Shown here piece after piece: positions 24,784-33,205 of a DNA stretch of 33,748 bases. The stretch spans positions 1 through 33,748 of the forward strand of contig VGZD01000036.1 of NCBI GenBank assembly GCA_016872715.1, in the 5' to 3' direction. The notes beneath the pieces are model-generated. The model ran no database searches. It saw only the letters and a program-made list of their open reading frames with translations, and was not told the DNA's origin. Positions within the stretch are counted from its first letter, which is position 1. Each line of letters opens with the position of its first letter. The stretch comes from Planctomycetota bacterium (GTDB lineage Bacteria > Planctomycetota > UBA1135 > GCA-002686595). The position numbers and the translations under genes are program-made.

Positions 24784-25485
24784 ATGACGCTTCGACTTCC
24801 GCTCGCCGTCGCCGCACTGCTCGCGTGCGTCGCTCCCGCCGCCGCACAGGTCCGCCACGACGGCGCTGTGTGGGCGATGTGGCTCGGTCAAGGCAGCTTC
24901 GAGTCCGTCCACCCCGAGTGGAAGAACTTCCGCTGGTGGCTCGATGTCCAAGGCCGCTGGCGCGACGAGGGCGAGGAGCTGGACGCCAGCATCGTGCGCC
25001 CGGGGCTCGGCTACGCCGTGAGCGATCGCGTGACGGTGTTCGTCGGCCATGCGCTGATCACCGCGTATCCCGCTGGCGCGGCGGATCGCACCGAGAATCG
25101 ACTCTGGCAGCAGCTCACCTGGAACGTGGCCGTCGAAGGGGACTACCGACTGCAGTTGCGCTCGCGTCTCGAGCAGCGCTTCGTCGAGGATGCGAGCGAT
25201 TCGGGCTGGCGCTTCCGGCAGTTCGCCAAGTTCACGCAAGCAGCCAGCGCCGATGGGCGTCGCTACCTGAGCCTGTTCGACGAGGTTTTCTTCGATCTCA
25301 ACGACACCGACTTCGGACAGCACACCGGTTTGCGTCAGAACCGGGCGTTCGTCGGCCTCGGCTGGTTCCTCGACGAGGCGCGCACGATCGCATTCGAGGG
25401 CGGCTACCTGAATCAGTGGATTTCGCGGCCCGGGGACGACCGCATGAACCACGCGCTGTCGCTCAACCTGTTCGTCACTTTCTGA
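24784..25485 (+). CDS. DUF2490-family outer-membrane protein
   Basis: The product has 233 residues with a signal peptide (LRLPLAVAALLACVAPAAAQ). The mature part is made of alternating-residue strands rich in Trp, Tyr and Arg (NFRWWLDVQGRW, TVFVGHALI, RLQLRSRLEQRFVE, RYLSLFDEVFFDL, RAFVGLGWFLD) and ends in a terminal Phe (LNLFVTF), the usual outer-membrane beta-barrel signature. Pattern and length match DUF2490 proteins, whose function is not established. The start is chosen at the ATG before the signal peptide; GAGG lies only one base upstream of it. The final 11 bases overlap the 3' end of the convergent helicase gene. Confidence 0.8.
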   Translation: MTLRLPLAVAALLACVAPAAAQVRHDGAVWAMWLGQGSFESVHPEWKNFRWWLDVQGRWRDEGEELDASIVRPGLGYAVSDRVTVFVGHALITAYPAGAADRTENRLWQQLTWNVAVEGDYRLQLRSRLEQRFVEDASDSGWRFRQFAKFTQAASADGRRYLSLFDEVFFDLNDTDFGQHTGLRQNRAFVGLGWFLDEARTIAFEGGYLNQWISRPGDDRMNHALSLNLFVTF

Positions 25486-28400
25486 CGTCTCGCGCCTTGC
25501 GCGCGGCGGCGTCGATCGTCTCGACGACGCGCGGCAGGTCGCGCCAGCAGTCGAGCGTCGACACGGGCAAGATCGTCCAGCCCAAGGCCGCGAGCACGGA
25601 GCCGCGCACGGCTTCGCGATCGAGAGTCGTCGGAGCGAGCGCCCAGTGTGCGCCGTCGAGCTCGACTCCCAGCAGCCAACGCTCCGGTGCGCGCGCGTCG
25701 GCCACCGCGAGCGAGATGCGGTAGTCGCGCGAGCGACCGACGTGCGTGTCGACCTGCCAGCCACGCGCACGCAACGCGTCGGCGAGCTCGCGTTCGAGCG
25801 CGGAAACGGCGACTTCGCGCGGCGCCCCGCCCTCGCTCGATGTCGACGGCACGACGCCTAGCTCGGCATACTCGAGATAGCTCCGCAGGTCCTGCACGCC
25901 GCGCGCTCGACATCGCGCGGGATCGAGTTGCGAGGCGCGCATCGAGGAGAACACGACGACCTTCTCCTTGGCGCGCGTGATCGCGACGTTGAGGCGCCGC
26001 TCGCCGCCGGATGTGCCCAGCGGCCCGAAGTTGTGGTGGATGCGACCGGAGGCGTCCGGACCGTAGCCGATGGAGAAGAGCATCGTGGCGCGCTCGTCGC
26101 CCTGCACGCTCTCGAGGTTCTTCACGAACACGTCCTCGCCTTGCTGCGCGGCCCGCTCGCGGTTCTTGCGCGCCGTTTCATCCGCGTCGAGCGCGACGTC
26201 GAGCAGGTCGGCGACGAGCTTTTGTTGAGCCACGCTGAACGTGACGATGCCGATGGAGCGGTTGGCGGGGATGTCCGCGTCGCTGCGCAGCCTGCGCAAC
26301 GCTTCCTCCACGACCGCGCACGCCTCGAGCTCGTTGGTCGCCGTTCCCGCGCGGTCGTAGACGCCCTTCACGTGGCGGAACTCGACGCCCAGATCGGGGT
26401 GCGAGCGCGCGGGCGCCGGAAACGTTTGCAGCGCGCCGCCGTACGAACGTCGGTTCGCGAACTCGATCAGGCGCTCGTCGCGCGAGCGGTAGTGCCACAG
26501 GAGCGAGAGCTCGGGGATGCCAGCGCCGCAGCAGCCGTCGAGCACGCTCTCGTGCTGCTCCCCCTCCTCGATCTCCTCTTGCGAGTCCTCGCTGGAGCGC
26601 ACGTCGAAGAACGACGTCGGCGGCAGCTGTTTGGAATCGCCGACGATCACGGCGTTGCGGCCGCGCGCGAGAGCGCAGGCCGCGTCCCAGACCGGAACCT
26701 GCGACGCCTCGTCGATCACGACGAGGTCGAACTTCGGGAAGTCCGGCGGCAAGAACTGCGCGGCGGAGAGCGGGCTGGCGAGCACGACGGGCTTGAGCGC
26801 GAGCAGCGCCGGTCCCGTCTCGCCCATCACGCGACGAATGGTGCGCCGCATGGTCTGGCGACTCTTGAGGTCCGTGAGCGTCCGCACGGCTTCGCGATGC
26901 TCGCGCGTGTCGTCGTCGAAGAACGCCTTGGCGCGATCGCGAGCGACGCAGTCGATCGCGTCGCTCGCCCCATCGAAGTAGTCCTGCATGCAGGCGTGGA
27001 GCGCGCGCCGCAGCTCGGCCATTCGGACACCGTTGCAGTTCCCGAGCTCGATCTCGCGCCGCAGCCGGTTCTCGATCCAGCCCTGCAGCGCCCCGGCCCG
27101 CGTCGCGACCTCCGCGCTGCGTGGCGCGAGTCGTCCTTGCTCCAGCGCCTGCGCGATCGGCTCGAGCCCGAGCCGGAGCGCGAGCCCGCGCTCGACGCAG
27201 TACGCGCTCCACACGTCCCAGTCCGACTGGTTCGCGAGCCACCGGTCGATGCGCGCCCGCTCGTCGCGGAATGCGATCCCTGCGCTCTCGGGCGGCAAGG
27301 CCAGCAGCCCTGCAGCGCTCGCGCGCCGCTCCTCGAGCGCCGCCAGCGGCGCCTCCAGCGAGCGCAGGCTGGAGGCGATTCGCGCGGAACCGACGAGACT
27401 CGCCGCGCGCGAGCTCAACGCGCTCAACAGGTGCGGATCGTGCTCGCGCAGCACGGCGTACACTTCGCGCGCCGCCGCCAGCCGCCGCCGAGCCGCATCG
27501 ACGTCGATGCGCTCTGCCCGACCGCGCAGCCTCGAGAGCGCCGATTCGTGGGGCACGAGCGCATCGAGTGCCGCCTTCGTCGCCACGAGCGCTCCCACGG
27601 CGGCCTCGAGACCCGCGCCATCGCGCGCAGGCGAACTGCGCGCGTGGGGGATGAGCTCCTTGCGCACGCGGCGTCGCGAGAACCAGGCGAACACGAAGAA
27701 CTGCTCGCGCGCGACGCGCAAGGTCTGTTGCAGCGCACCGAGCGGCAGGGACAGCGCGCTGAACTCCCACGCTGCGTCGAGCGACCGGCGTGCCTGCTGC
27801 GCCGCTTCCTCGAGCGCCAGCGCTCGCTCGAGCGCGTCGAGTTCGCCCGCGGGCGAGCTCGCGTCGAGTGCCCCCGCCACTCCGGCACTGGCCGCGTTCT
27901 CGTCGCTCAAGAAGCGCGCGAGCAACGCGAGACGATTCGCCGCGGCGGCATCGAGCGGCGGCGGAACTCCCAGCGCGTGGGCCAGCGCGGTCGCGGTCTG
28001 CTCCACCTGCGCGAGCGCCCCATCGAGCTCGCCTAGCGCACGGGCGCCAGCGCGGACTTCCTCCTCGCGCGGCGCGCGTGTCGGCCGGAAGTCGTGGAGA
28101 GCCGCGGCAAGCTCTGGACGGCACTGCTCGGCGGCGAGTCCGAGCGTGCGAGCGCGCTCGGCGAGCGCGGCCAGCCCGAGGCGACGCAACGGCACTCCGA
28201 GCACGCCGTCGAGCCGCGGGCCAGCGCTCCCAAGCTCCCTTCGAGCGGCGACCGCGAGGTCGATGGCCTCGTGCAGCGCCACGTCGCCCTCCTGCGCATC
28301 GTGCAGCAGCTCCTTCACGCGCGCGAGGCTCGCGCAGGCGCCGTCGAGAGCCTCACCCTTGAGGGGGAAACGGCGCGCGCCGTTCGCGGCGCGGCCCGAC

Positions 28401-30634
28401 AGGATCGCGAGTCCGTCCTTCACCTGCGCGAGGAAGCGCGTGCGCGTCGCTTCGCTGGGGTGCAGGTTGAGCGCATAGGCGCCGAGTCCGGCGCGCGCGA
28501 GTCGCTTGGCGACGACGTCGAGAGCGGCGCTCTTCTCCGCGAGAAACAGCACGCGCTTGCCGCGCGCGATCGACTCGCACAGCAGGTTGGTGATGGTCTG
28601 GCTCTTGCCGGTGCCCGGCGGACCCTGCAACACGAACGTCGCATCGTCCATCGCCGCGCTGATCGCGGCGAGCTGCGAGCTGTCGGCGGGCAGGGGCAGG
28701 CGCGCGTCGCGGCGCGGCATCGCACGCTCGACGTCCTTGGGCAGCGGCAGAGCGCGCCGTGCGACGTCGAGGGACGGGACGTTGAGCAGCGTGGACACGA
28801 GCGGATGCGCGATCAGGTCCGCGCCGCGGTAGCGCATCTCATGCACGAGAGGCAGCTTGCGGAACTGCCAGGTTCCGAGCTTGGCGAGCGGGCGCACCGT
28901 GCAGCCGCGGACGTCGCGCACCGCGGTTCGGACGCGAGCGAGGAACTGAACCACGTCGACGCCCTGCTCGTCCTCGGGGAGCTCGGCTTCCAGTTGGAGC
29001 TCGACGCCATGGACCTGACGCATGTACTCGGCCAGCGCCGCATTGGTGATCGTCTCTTCGCGCAGCGGCACCACGCGATAGCCCTCGCGCCGCGAGACAC
29101 GCTCGAGCTCTACGGGCACGAGCAGCAGCGGAGCGAGAAACGTGCCGGCGCGGCCATCGACGGAAAACTGCAGGAATCCGATCGCAACGTACAGCGAGCG
29201 GGCGCCCGTCTCTTCGAGCGCCGCGCGGCCTTCGCGCGCGAGCTTGGTGGCGCGTTCGTAGAGCGCGAGCTCGGGGACGCGCGTCGTCAGCCAACCCTGC
29301 TTGAGTTGCGCTCTCGTCTCCTCGGCGCCCTGCGACTCCACCAGCGCGGGACAGGCGACCAGTTGCAGCTTGCGCTCGTCCCACAGGCAGTCTTCGAGCG
29401 CTCCGAGCGCATCGTCGCCCTCGGAGAGCAGCGGCACGCCGGTCTTGTCCCAGCGATCGTTCAGCAAGCGATTGCGCAGCGTCAGGTCGAGCAGGCGCTT
29501 CATCCAGCGCTCGAGGTTGCGCTCGGGCAGCGAGCGCTCGGCGCGCGTCGCCGCGCTGACTTGCACCGGCCCGTGCGGAGTCCACGCCTGCGAGCGCACC
29601 TCGCGCACGAGCCGCTCTCCGATGCCGCGCTCCTCGAGCCTCTCGGTCAGGGGGTGCAAGCCCGCCAATCGCGCGGCGCGCACGTCGACGACATGCGTCG
29701 CGTCCTCCGCGACGCCCGCGAGCCAGCGCTCGCCTGCCGCCAGCGCAGCGGCGAACGAACCCTCGCCACCGGTGAAGATCGTCGCATCGAGAATCCGCAC
29801 CTCGCCCAGATCGACGCGGTTGAGCACGCGTGACTTGCCGAGGCGATAGGGCTCCGCGAAGTGCTCGTCCTCGACGAAGAAGCCGAGCACGGCGTGGCCA
29901 GCGCCGATGACGAGCACCACGTGCAAGTCCGCGCGCTCGAGCAGCGCGGCCGCGGCGCACGCCATGTCGACGCAGTTGCCCATGCGCTCGGCGGCGACCT
30001 CGGTGATCGTGCGCAGGCGCTGTCCGAGCTCGTCGAAGCGCACAGCGCCGCTCGCGTAGTTGCTGATCCGCGCCGCGAGCGCCTCGCAGCACGCCTCGGC
30101 GATCCGCTGGACGCGTTCGGGACTGCCCGACTGGTAGCCGTCGAGCGCGTTGGAGCCCGTGCGTCGCTCGAGTCGGCTCGCAGCGTCGGCCAGGAACTCC
30201 GACACGACGGGTGCATTGGGCGTGACGAACGCGGCGATCGTCTCCCACGCTCCGGCGTTTCCGTACCAATGCGTGCGCGGCAGGACCTCGATGCGCTGTG
30301 TCGCGCACGCGAGCGGATTGTCCTGCAAGTCGACGAGCGTCGCTTCGACGTGGACAGGCTTGCGCTCCGTGTATCCCGTGAGCAGGGAGAGCGGCAGGCA
30401 AAAGCGTGCGAGATCCACCGTCAGCACTCCACCCGCGGGCAGCGCCTCGATCGCCGCTTCGAATGGCGAGAGCGGCGTCTCCAGACCCGCGAGCGCGACG
30501 CGCAGCCTCGCGGGGGGAAGTCCCTGCGGTGCCTCGATGCGCGCGGAACGGACGCAACTGACTCCATTCGCCTCGAATGCGGCGGAGGTCGGCGACTGCG
30601 TCACCAGACTCAGGGTCGTGGGTGCGGATTGCAT
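25475..30634 (-). CDS. SF1 helicase with transglutaminase-like, DUF4011 and DUF559/MTES_1575-type nuclease-like domains
   Basis: The product has 1,719 residues. Residues 1-130 are beta-rich. Residues 150-300 resemble a transglutaminase/papain-like fold with a possible triad of Cys221 (ERMGNCVDMAC), His247 (GAGHAVLGFF) and Asp283 (VRILDATIF). DUF4011 begins at RWMKRLLDLTLRNRLLN (376-392). The SF1 helicase has Walker A G671-PPGTGKS678, motif II VVIDEAS, motif III IVGDSKQLPPTSF and motif VI NVAITRAKEKVVVFSS, interrupted by a long helical insertion (about 760-1200). The last 110 residues match the MTES_1575/DUF559 nuclease-like fold (VELDG, E1658 and D1660, and an AALGW segment), but the first expected metal-binding Asp appears as Ser1641 in YRISLAV. 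Similar large helicases are discussed as anti-phage or DNA-repair proteins; neither role is shown here. It is monocistronic in appearance and overlaps the convergent DUF2490 gene by 11 bases. Confidence 0.9.
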   Translation of the reverse strand: MQSAPTTLSLVTQSPTSAAFEANGVSCVRSARIEAPQGLPPARLRVALAGLETPLSPFEAAIEALPAGGVLTVDLARFCLPLSLLTGYTERKPVHVEATLVDLQDNPLACATQRIEVLPRTHWYGNAGAWETIAAFVTPNAPVVSEFLADAASRLERRTGSNALDGYQSGSPERVQRIAEACCEALAARISNYASGAVRFDELGQRLRTITEVAAERMGNCVDMACAAAALLERADLHVVLVIGAGHAVLGFFVEDEHFAEPYRLGKSRVLNRVDLGEVRILDATIFTGGEGSFAAALAAGERWLAGVAEDATHVVDVRAARLAGLHPLTERLEERGIGERLVREVRSQAWTPHGPVQVSAATRAERSLPERNLERWMKRLLDLTLRNRLLNDRWDKTGVPLLSEGDDALGALEDCLWDERKLQLVACPALVESQGAEETRAQLKQGWLTTRVPELALYERATKLAREGRAALEETGARSLYVAIGFLQFSVDGRAGTFLAPLLLVPVELERVSRREGYRVVPLREETITNAALAEYMRQVHGVELQLEAELPEDEQGVDVVQFLARVRTAVRDVRGCTVRPLAKLGTWQFRKLPLVHEMRYRGADLIAHPLVSTLLNVPSLDVARRALPLPKDVERAMPRRDARLPLPADSSQLAAISAAMDDATFVLQGPPGTGKSQTITNLLCESIARGKRVLFLAEKSAALDVVAKRLARAGLGAYALNLHPSEATRTRFLAQVKDGLAILSGRAANGARRFPLKGEALDGACASLARVKELLHDAQEGDVALHEAIDLAVAARRELGSAGPRLDGVLGVPLRRLGLAALAERARTLGLAAEQCRPELAAALHDFRPTRAPREEEVRAGARALGELDGALAQVEQTATALAHALGVPPPLDAAAANRLALLARFLSDENAASAGVAGALDASSPAGELDALERALALEEAAQQARRSLDAAWEFSALSLPLGALQQTLRVAREQFFVFAWFSRRRVRKELIPHARSSPARDGAGLEAAVGALVATKAALDALVPHESALSRLRGRAERIDVDAARRRLAAAREVYAVLREHDPHLLSALSSRAASLVGSARIASSLRSLEAPLAALEERRASAAGLLALPPESAGIAFRDERARIDRWLANQSDWDVWSAYCVERGLALRLGLEPIAQALEQGRLAPRSAEVATRAGALQGWIENRLRREIELGNCNGVRMAELRRALHACMQDYFDGASDAIDCVARDRAKAFFDDDTREHREAVRTLTDLKSRQTMRRTIRRVMGETGPALLALKPVVLASPLSAAQFLPPDFPKFDLVVIDEASQVPVWDAACALARGRNAVIVGDSKQLPPTSFFDVRSSEDSQEEIEEGEQHESVLDGCCGAGIPELSLLWHYRSRDERLIEFANRRSYGGALQTFPAPARSHPDLGVEFRHVKGVYDRAGTATNELEACAVVEEALRRLRSDADIPANRSIGIVTFSVAQQKLVADLLDVALDADETARKNRERAAQQGEDVFVKNLESVQGDERATMLFSIGYGPDASGRIHHNFGPLGTSGGERRLNVAITRAKEKVVVFSSMRASQLDPARCRARGVQDLRSYLEYAELGVVPSTSSEGGAPREVAVSALERELADALRARGWQVDTHVGRSRDYRISLAVADARAPERWLLGVELDGAHWALAPTTLDREAVRGSVLAALGWTILPVSTLDCWRDLPRVVETIDAAARKARDVRK

Positions 30635-30787
30635 CGTCGGGGGCGTGCGAGCGGCGCAGCGGGGAAGGGGACGGGGGCGGAGAGCCGCGGCGAGCAGCGA
30701 TTCTAGCGCCCGCGCGCGCTCGATTTCCCCTGACGCGCCCTCCCCCTGCCGCGTCGTTCGCTCTGACGTGCGGCCGAGCGCGCCGAC

Positions 30788-31813
30788 TCAGATCGTCCCA
30801 GCCGCGATCGCGTCGCGGATCCACTGGATGACCTCGTCGAGCACCGTCTCCAGGGGCGTGGCGGCCTCGAAGCCGAGCAGGCGCTTCGCCTTGTCGGTGT
30901 TGGGCACGCGGTGCTGCACGTCGTGCGCGAAGCCGGGGTCGCTCACCCAGCGCAACGGCCTTGCGCCACCGTGGACCTTGTTCCAAATCAGCTCCGCGAG
31001 CTCGAGCACGGTCGTCGCGCGCGGCGTCGAGACATTGAAGTCCTCGTTGAGCGCCGCGGGGTGCTCCATGCACACGCGGATGCCGCGCGCGACGTCGCCG
31101 CCGTACGTGTAGCAGCGCACCTGCTGGCCGTCGCCGAGGATGTGCAGCGGGTCCTGCCCACGCAGCACTTTCTGCGCGATGTCGGGCACGACATGGCTCA
31201 GCGCGAGCTTGACGTTGCCGCTCATGACCTCGTGCTCGCCCTTCGCGCGGCTCTCGCCGATCCCGACGCAGTTGAACGGCCGCACGATCGTCGTCGGCAG
31301 GCCGTACTGCTCACGCGCGCCCTTGGCGAAGTACTCGCAGGCGAGCTTTTGGAAGCCGTAGGTCGAGAACGGCGGGGGACAGCGCAGTTGCTCGCCTTCC
31401 GGCGTCGGGAACTCGGTCGCGTTCTCGTAGACCATCGACGAGGAGAGCAGCGTGACCTTCTGCAGCCGTCCTCCGGCCTTGCGCGAGGCGATCGCCGAGT
31501 CGTACGCGCCCGCGATGATGCGCTCGTTCTCGGCGATCAGGTCGTAGGCGTAGGTGTGGAAGTACGAGATGCCGCCGATCATCGCCGCGGCCGCGACGAA
31601 GTGATCGCAGTCGGAAAGCAGGCGCGTGAGCAGCGCGACGTCCTTCGCGTCGCCTTCGACGAGGCGAAAACGCGGGTGGCGGTCGTAGCTCTTGGTCACG
31701 CGGCCGTACTTCGAGAAGTTGTCGAGTCCGACGACGTCGTGACCCCGTGCGAGCAGCTCTTCGACGAGGTAGCCGCAGATGAAGCCGTTGGAGCCGGTGA
31801 CGAGGACCTTCAT
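30788..31813 (-). CDS. NAD-dependent nucleotide-sugar epimerase/dehydratase (extended SDR)
   Basis: The product has 341 residues from the ATG at 31813. The Rossmann start is VLVTGSNGFICGYLVEELL. Extended SDR enzymes have GxxGxxG; here the third Gly is Cys13, followed by Gly14. The NAD-specific DNFSKYG lies at 31-37, the catalytic Ser stretch is LLSSSMVYE (122-130) and the Tyr/Lys pair is Y152-x3-K156. IVRPFNCVGIGE and the C-terminal HRVPNTDKAKRLLGF are typical of sugar-nucleotide epimerases and UDP-glucuronate-type decarboxylases. It should act on the product of the dehydrogenase gene just upstream, whose stop overlaps its start in ATGA. The exact sugar is not predictable. It probably feeds polysaccharide or glycoprotein synthesis in the cytoplasm. 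Confidence 0.88.
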   Translation of the reverse strand: MKVLVTGSNGFICGYLVEELLARGHDVVGLDNFSKYGRVTKSYDRHPRFRLVEGDAKDVALLTRLLSDCDHFVAAAAMIGGISYFHTYAYDLIAENERIIAGAYDSAIASRKAGGRLQKVTLLSSSMVYENATEFPTPEGEQLRCPPPFSTYGFQKLACEYFAKGAREQYGLPTTIVRPFNCVGIGESRAKGEHEVMSGNVKLALSHVVPDIAQKVLRGQDPLHILGDGQQVRCYTYGGDVARGIRVCMEHPAALNEDFNVSTPRATTVLELAELIWNKVHGGARPLRWVSDPGFAHDVQHRVPNTDKAKRLLGFEAATPLETVLDEVIQWIRDAIAAGTI

Positions 31814-32997
31814 ACGACCGAGATTCCGACCTGCGTGACGTTCCAGATGTCGATCACCGTCTTGCCCTTGAAGTCGGCCGTGCGGTACGCGGTGTGCGGC
31901 GTGCCGATGAAGAGCAGGTCGCAGCGCTCGACCGCGTCCTCGAAGGCGACGAAGCGCTCGTCGGAGACGAAGGGATCGCTGCACACGACCGCGCGACACT
32001 CGCGCTCGAGGATCTTCTTCAGCTTGTAAGCGAGCGACTCGCGGGGATCGTCGCTGTCGCCCTTGAACGCCATGCCGAGGATGCCGACCGTGAGCTCGCG
32101 CAGCGGCCAGCGCAGCAGCGCGCGGCGCACGAGGTAGTTCGGGAGCCCCTCGTTCACGAGCATCGCGGAGTGCCCGAGAAAGAAGGCATTTTCGTAAAAC
32201 GACGCGATTTGCATCGTGTCCTTGAAGAGGCACGGACCCGCGGCGAAGCCGGCCTTCGGAAAGGCCTTGGCGCGCGGGTAGTTCTCCGTCATCGCTCGAT
32301 GGATCTCGTAGAAGTCGAGTCCGTGCTCGTTCGCGATCATGAAGAACTGGTTGGCCGTGGCGAACTGGATGTAGCGCCACGTGTTGTTGAAGAGCTTGGT
32401 GAGCTCCGCCGCGCGCGGCTCCATCTCGATCACGTCGGGCGTCAGCGTGCGGAAGAGCTCCGCCGCGCGCTTGCGCGCTCGCGCGCTCGTGCCCGAGACG
32501 ATCTGCGGCAGGGTCGAGATCTCCTCGAGCGCCACGCCTTCCGCCACCCGCTCCGGGCAGAACGCTACGTCGACCTCGATCCGCTCGCTCGCGAGCGCCG
32601 CCGCGATGCGCTCCGTCGTGCCCGGGTAGACCGTGCTGCGCAGCACGAGCAGCTGTCCCGTGCGCAGAAACGTGCGGTCGGCCGCGATCAATTCGTCGTA
32701 CACCTCGAAGCGCGGGTTCAAGTGCTCGTCGAGCGGCGTGCCGATGACCGTGATGACGATCTCGGCCTTCTCGAGACACGCCTTGTCCGTCGTGCAGCAA
32801 AACGAGCCAGTGGCGAGCACCTTCGGCAGGAGCTCATCCGCGCCCTTGTCCGCGAACGGCATCCGCCCCGCGTTCGTCTCCGCGACTTTCGTCGCATCGA
32901 TGTCGAGCGCGACCACGCGGTGCCCCGCCCGCGCGAGCGCAAGCCCGAGCGGAAGACCGACATGCCCACACCCGCCGATGATCGTGATCTCGCTCAT
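31810..32997 (-). CDS. UDP-sugar dehydrogenase (UDP-glucose/UDP-ManNAc dehydrogenase family)
   Basis: The product has 395 residues. NAD binding is IIGGCGHVGLPLG (GxGxxG at 9-14). The family signature VVALDID with a conserved Asp follows. STVYPGTTE (121-129) and AFCPERVAEG (145-154) are substrate-loop motifs. LTKLFNNTWRY carries Lys201 and Asn204, and the catalytic Cys is C256 in AAGPCLFKD. The C-terminal domain contains GILGMAFKGDSDDPRES and ends near VIDIWN. The enzyme performs the NAD-dependent two-step oxidation of C6 of a UDP-hexose to the uronic acid; WecC/WbpA/Ugd-type specificity cannot be separated by eye. It is translationally coupled to the downstream epimerase by a four-base overlap. 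Confidence 0.9.
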   Translation of the reverse strand: MSEITIIGGCGHVGLPLGLALARAGHRVVALDIDATKVAETNAGRMPFADKGADELLPKVLATGSFCCTTDKACLEKAEIVITVIGTPLDEHLNPRFEVYDELIAADRTFLRTGQLLVLRSTVYPGTTERIAAALASERIEVDVAFCPERVAEGVALEEISTLPQIVSGTSARARKRAAELFRTLTPDVIEMEPRAAELTKLFNNTWRYIQFATANQFFMIANEHGLDFYEIHRAMTENYPRAKAFPKAGFAAGPCLFKDTMQIASFYENAFFLGHSAMLVNEGLPNYLVRRALLRWPLRELTVGILGMAFKGDSDDPRESLAYKLKKILERECRAVVCSDPFVSDERFVAFEDAVERCDLLFIGTPHTAYRTADFKGKTVIDIWNVTQVGISVV

Positions 32998-33205
32998 GGT
33001 CCCAGCCCGCGCGCGCGCGTCCGTCTACTCCCATCCTACGCGCCCCCCGCCACCGCCCGCCCCCTTTCCTGACTCGCCTGTCACCCTCCGCCCAGAAAAA
33101 ACTCCACCGAACATGCAGCAGCACCCTTCCAGCGTCCGTCGATGGCGCTGCGCACGGTGTAGGGGCTCAGTGCGATGCACGGGCCTTTTCTTGGCGTCAC
33201 TGTCG
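32998..33205. other. Intergenic region before the sugar-nucleotide pair
   Basis: About 200 bases lie between the stop of the SUMF1-like gene and the dehydrogenase ATG. On the minus strand a six-T run (near 33097-33102) follows a weak stem made by CAGCG and CGCTG (about 33135-33155). This could terminate transcription from the right-hand gene, but the spacing is poor. No gene or clear promoter consensus is seen; GGGA just before the dehydrogenase ATG is too close to be a good ribosome site. Confidence 0.3.

Noticed and set aside
31814..32800. N-terminal extension of the epimerase frame (670 codons in all)
   Set aside because: The extension lies in another frame of the dehydrogenase gene and is Arg/Ala-rich; the Rossmann start MKVLVTG fixes the true start at 31813.
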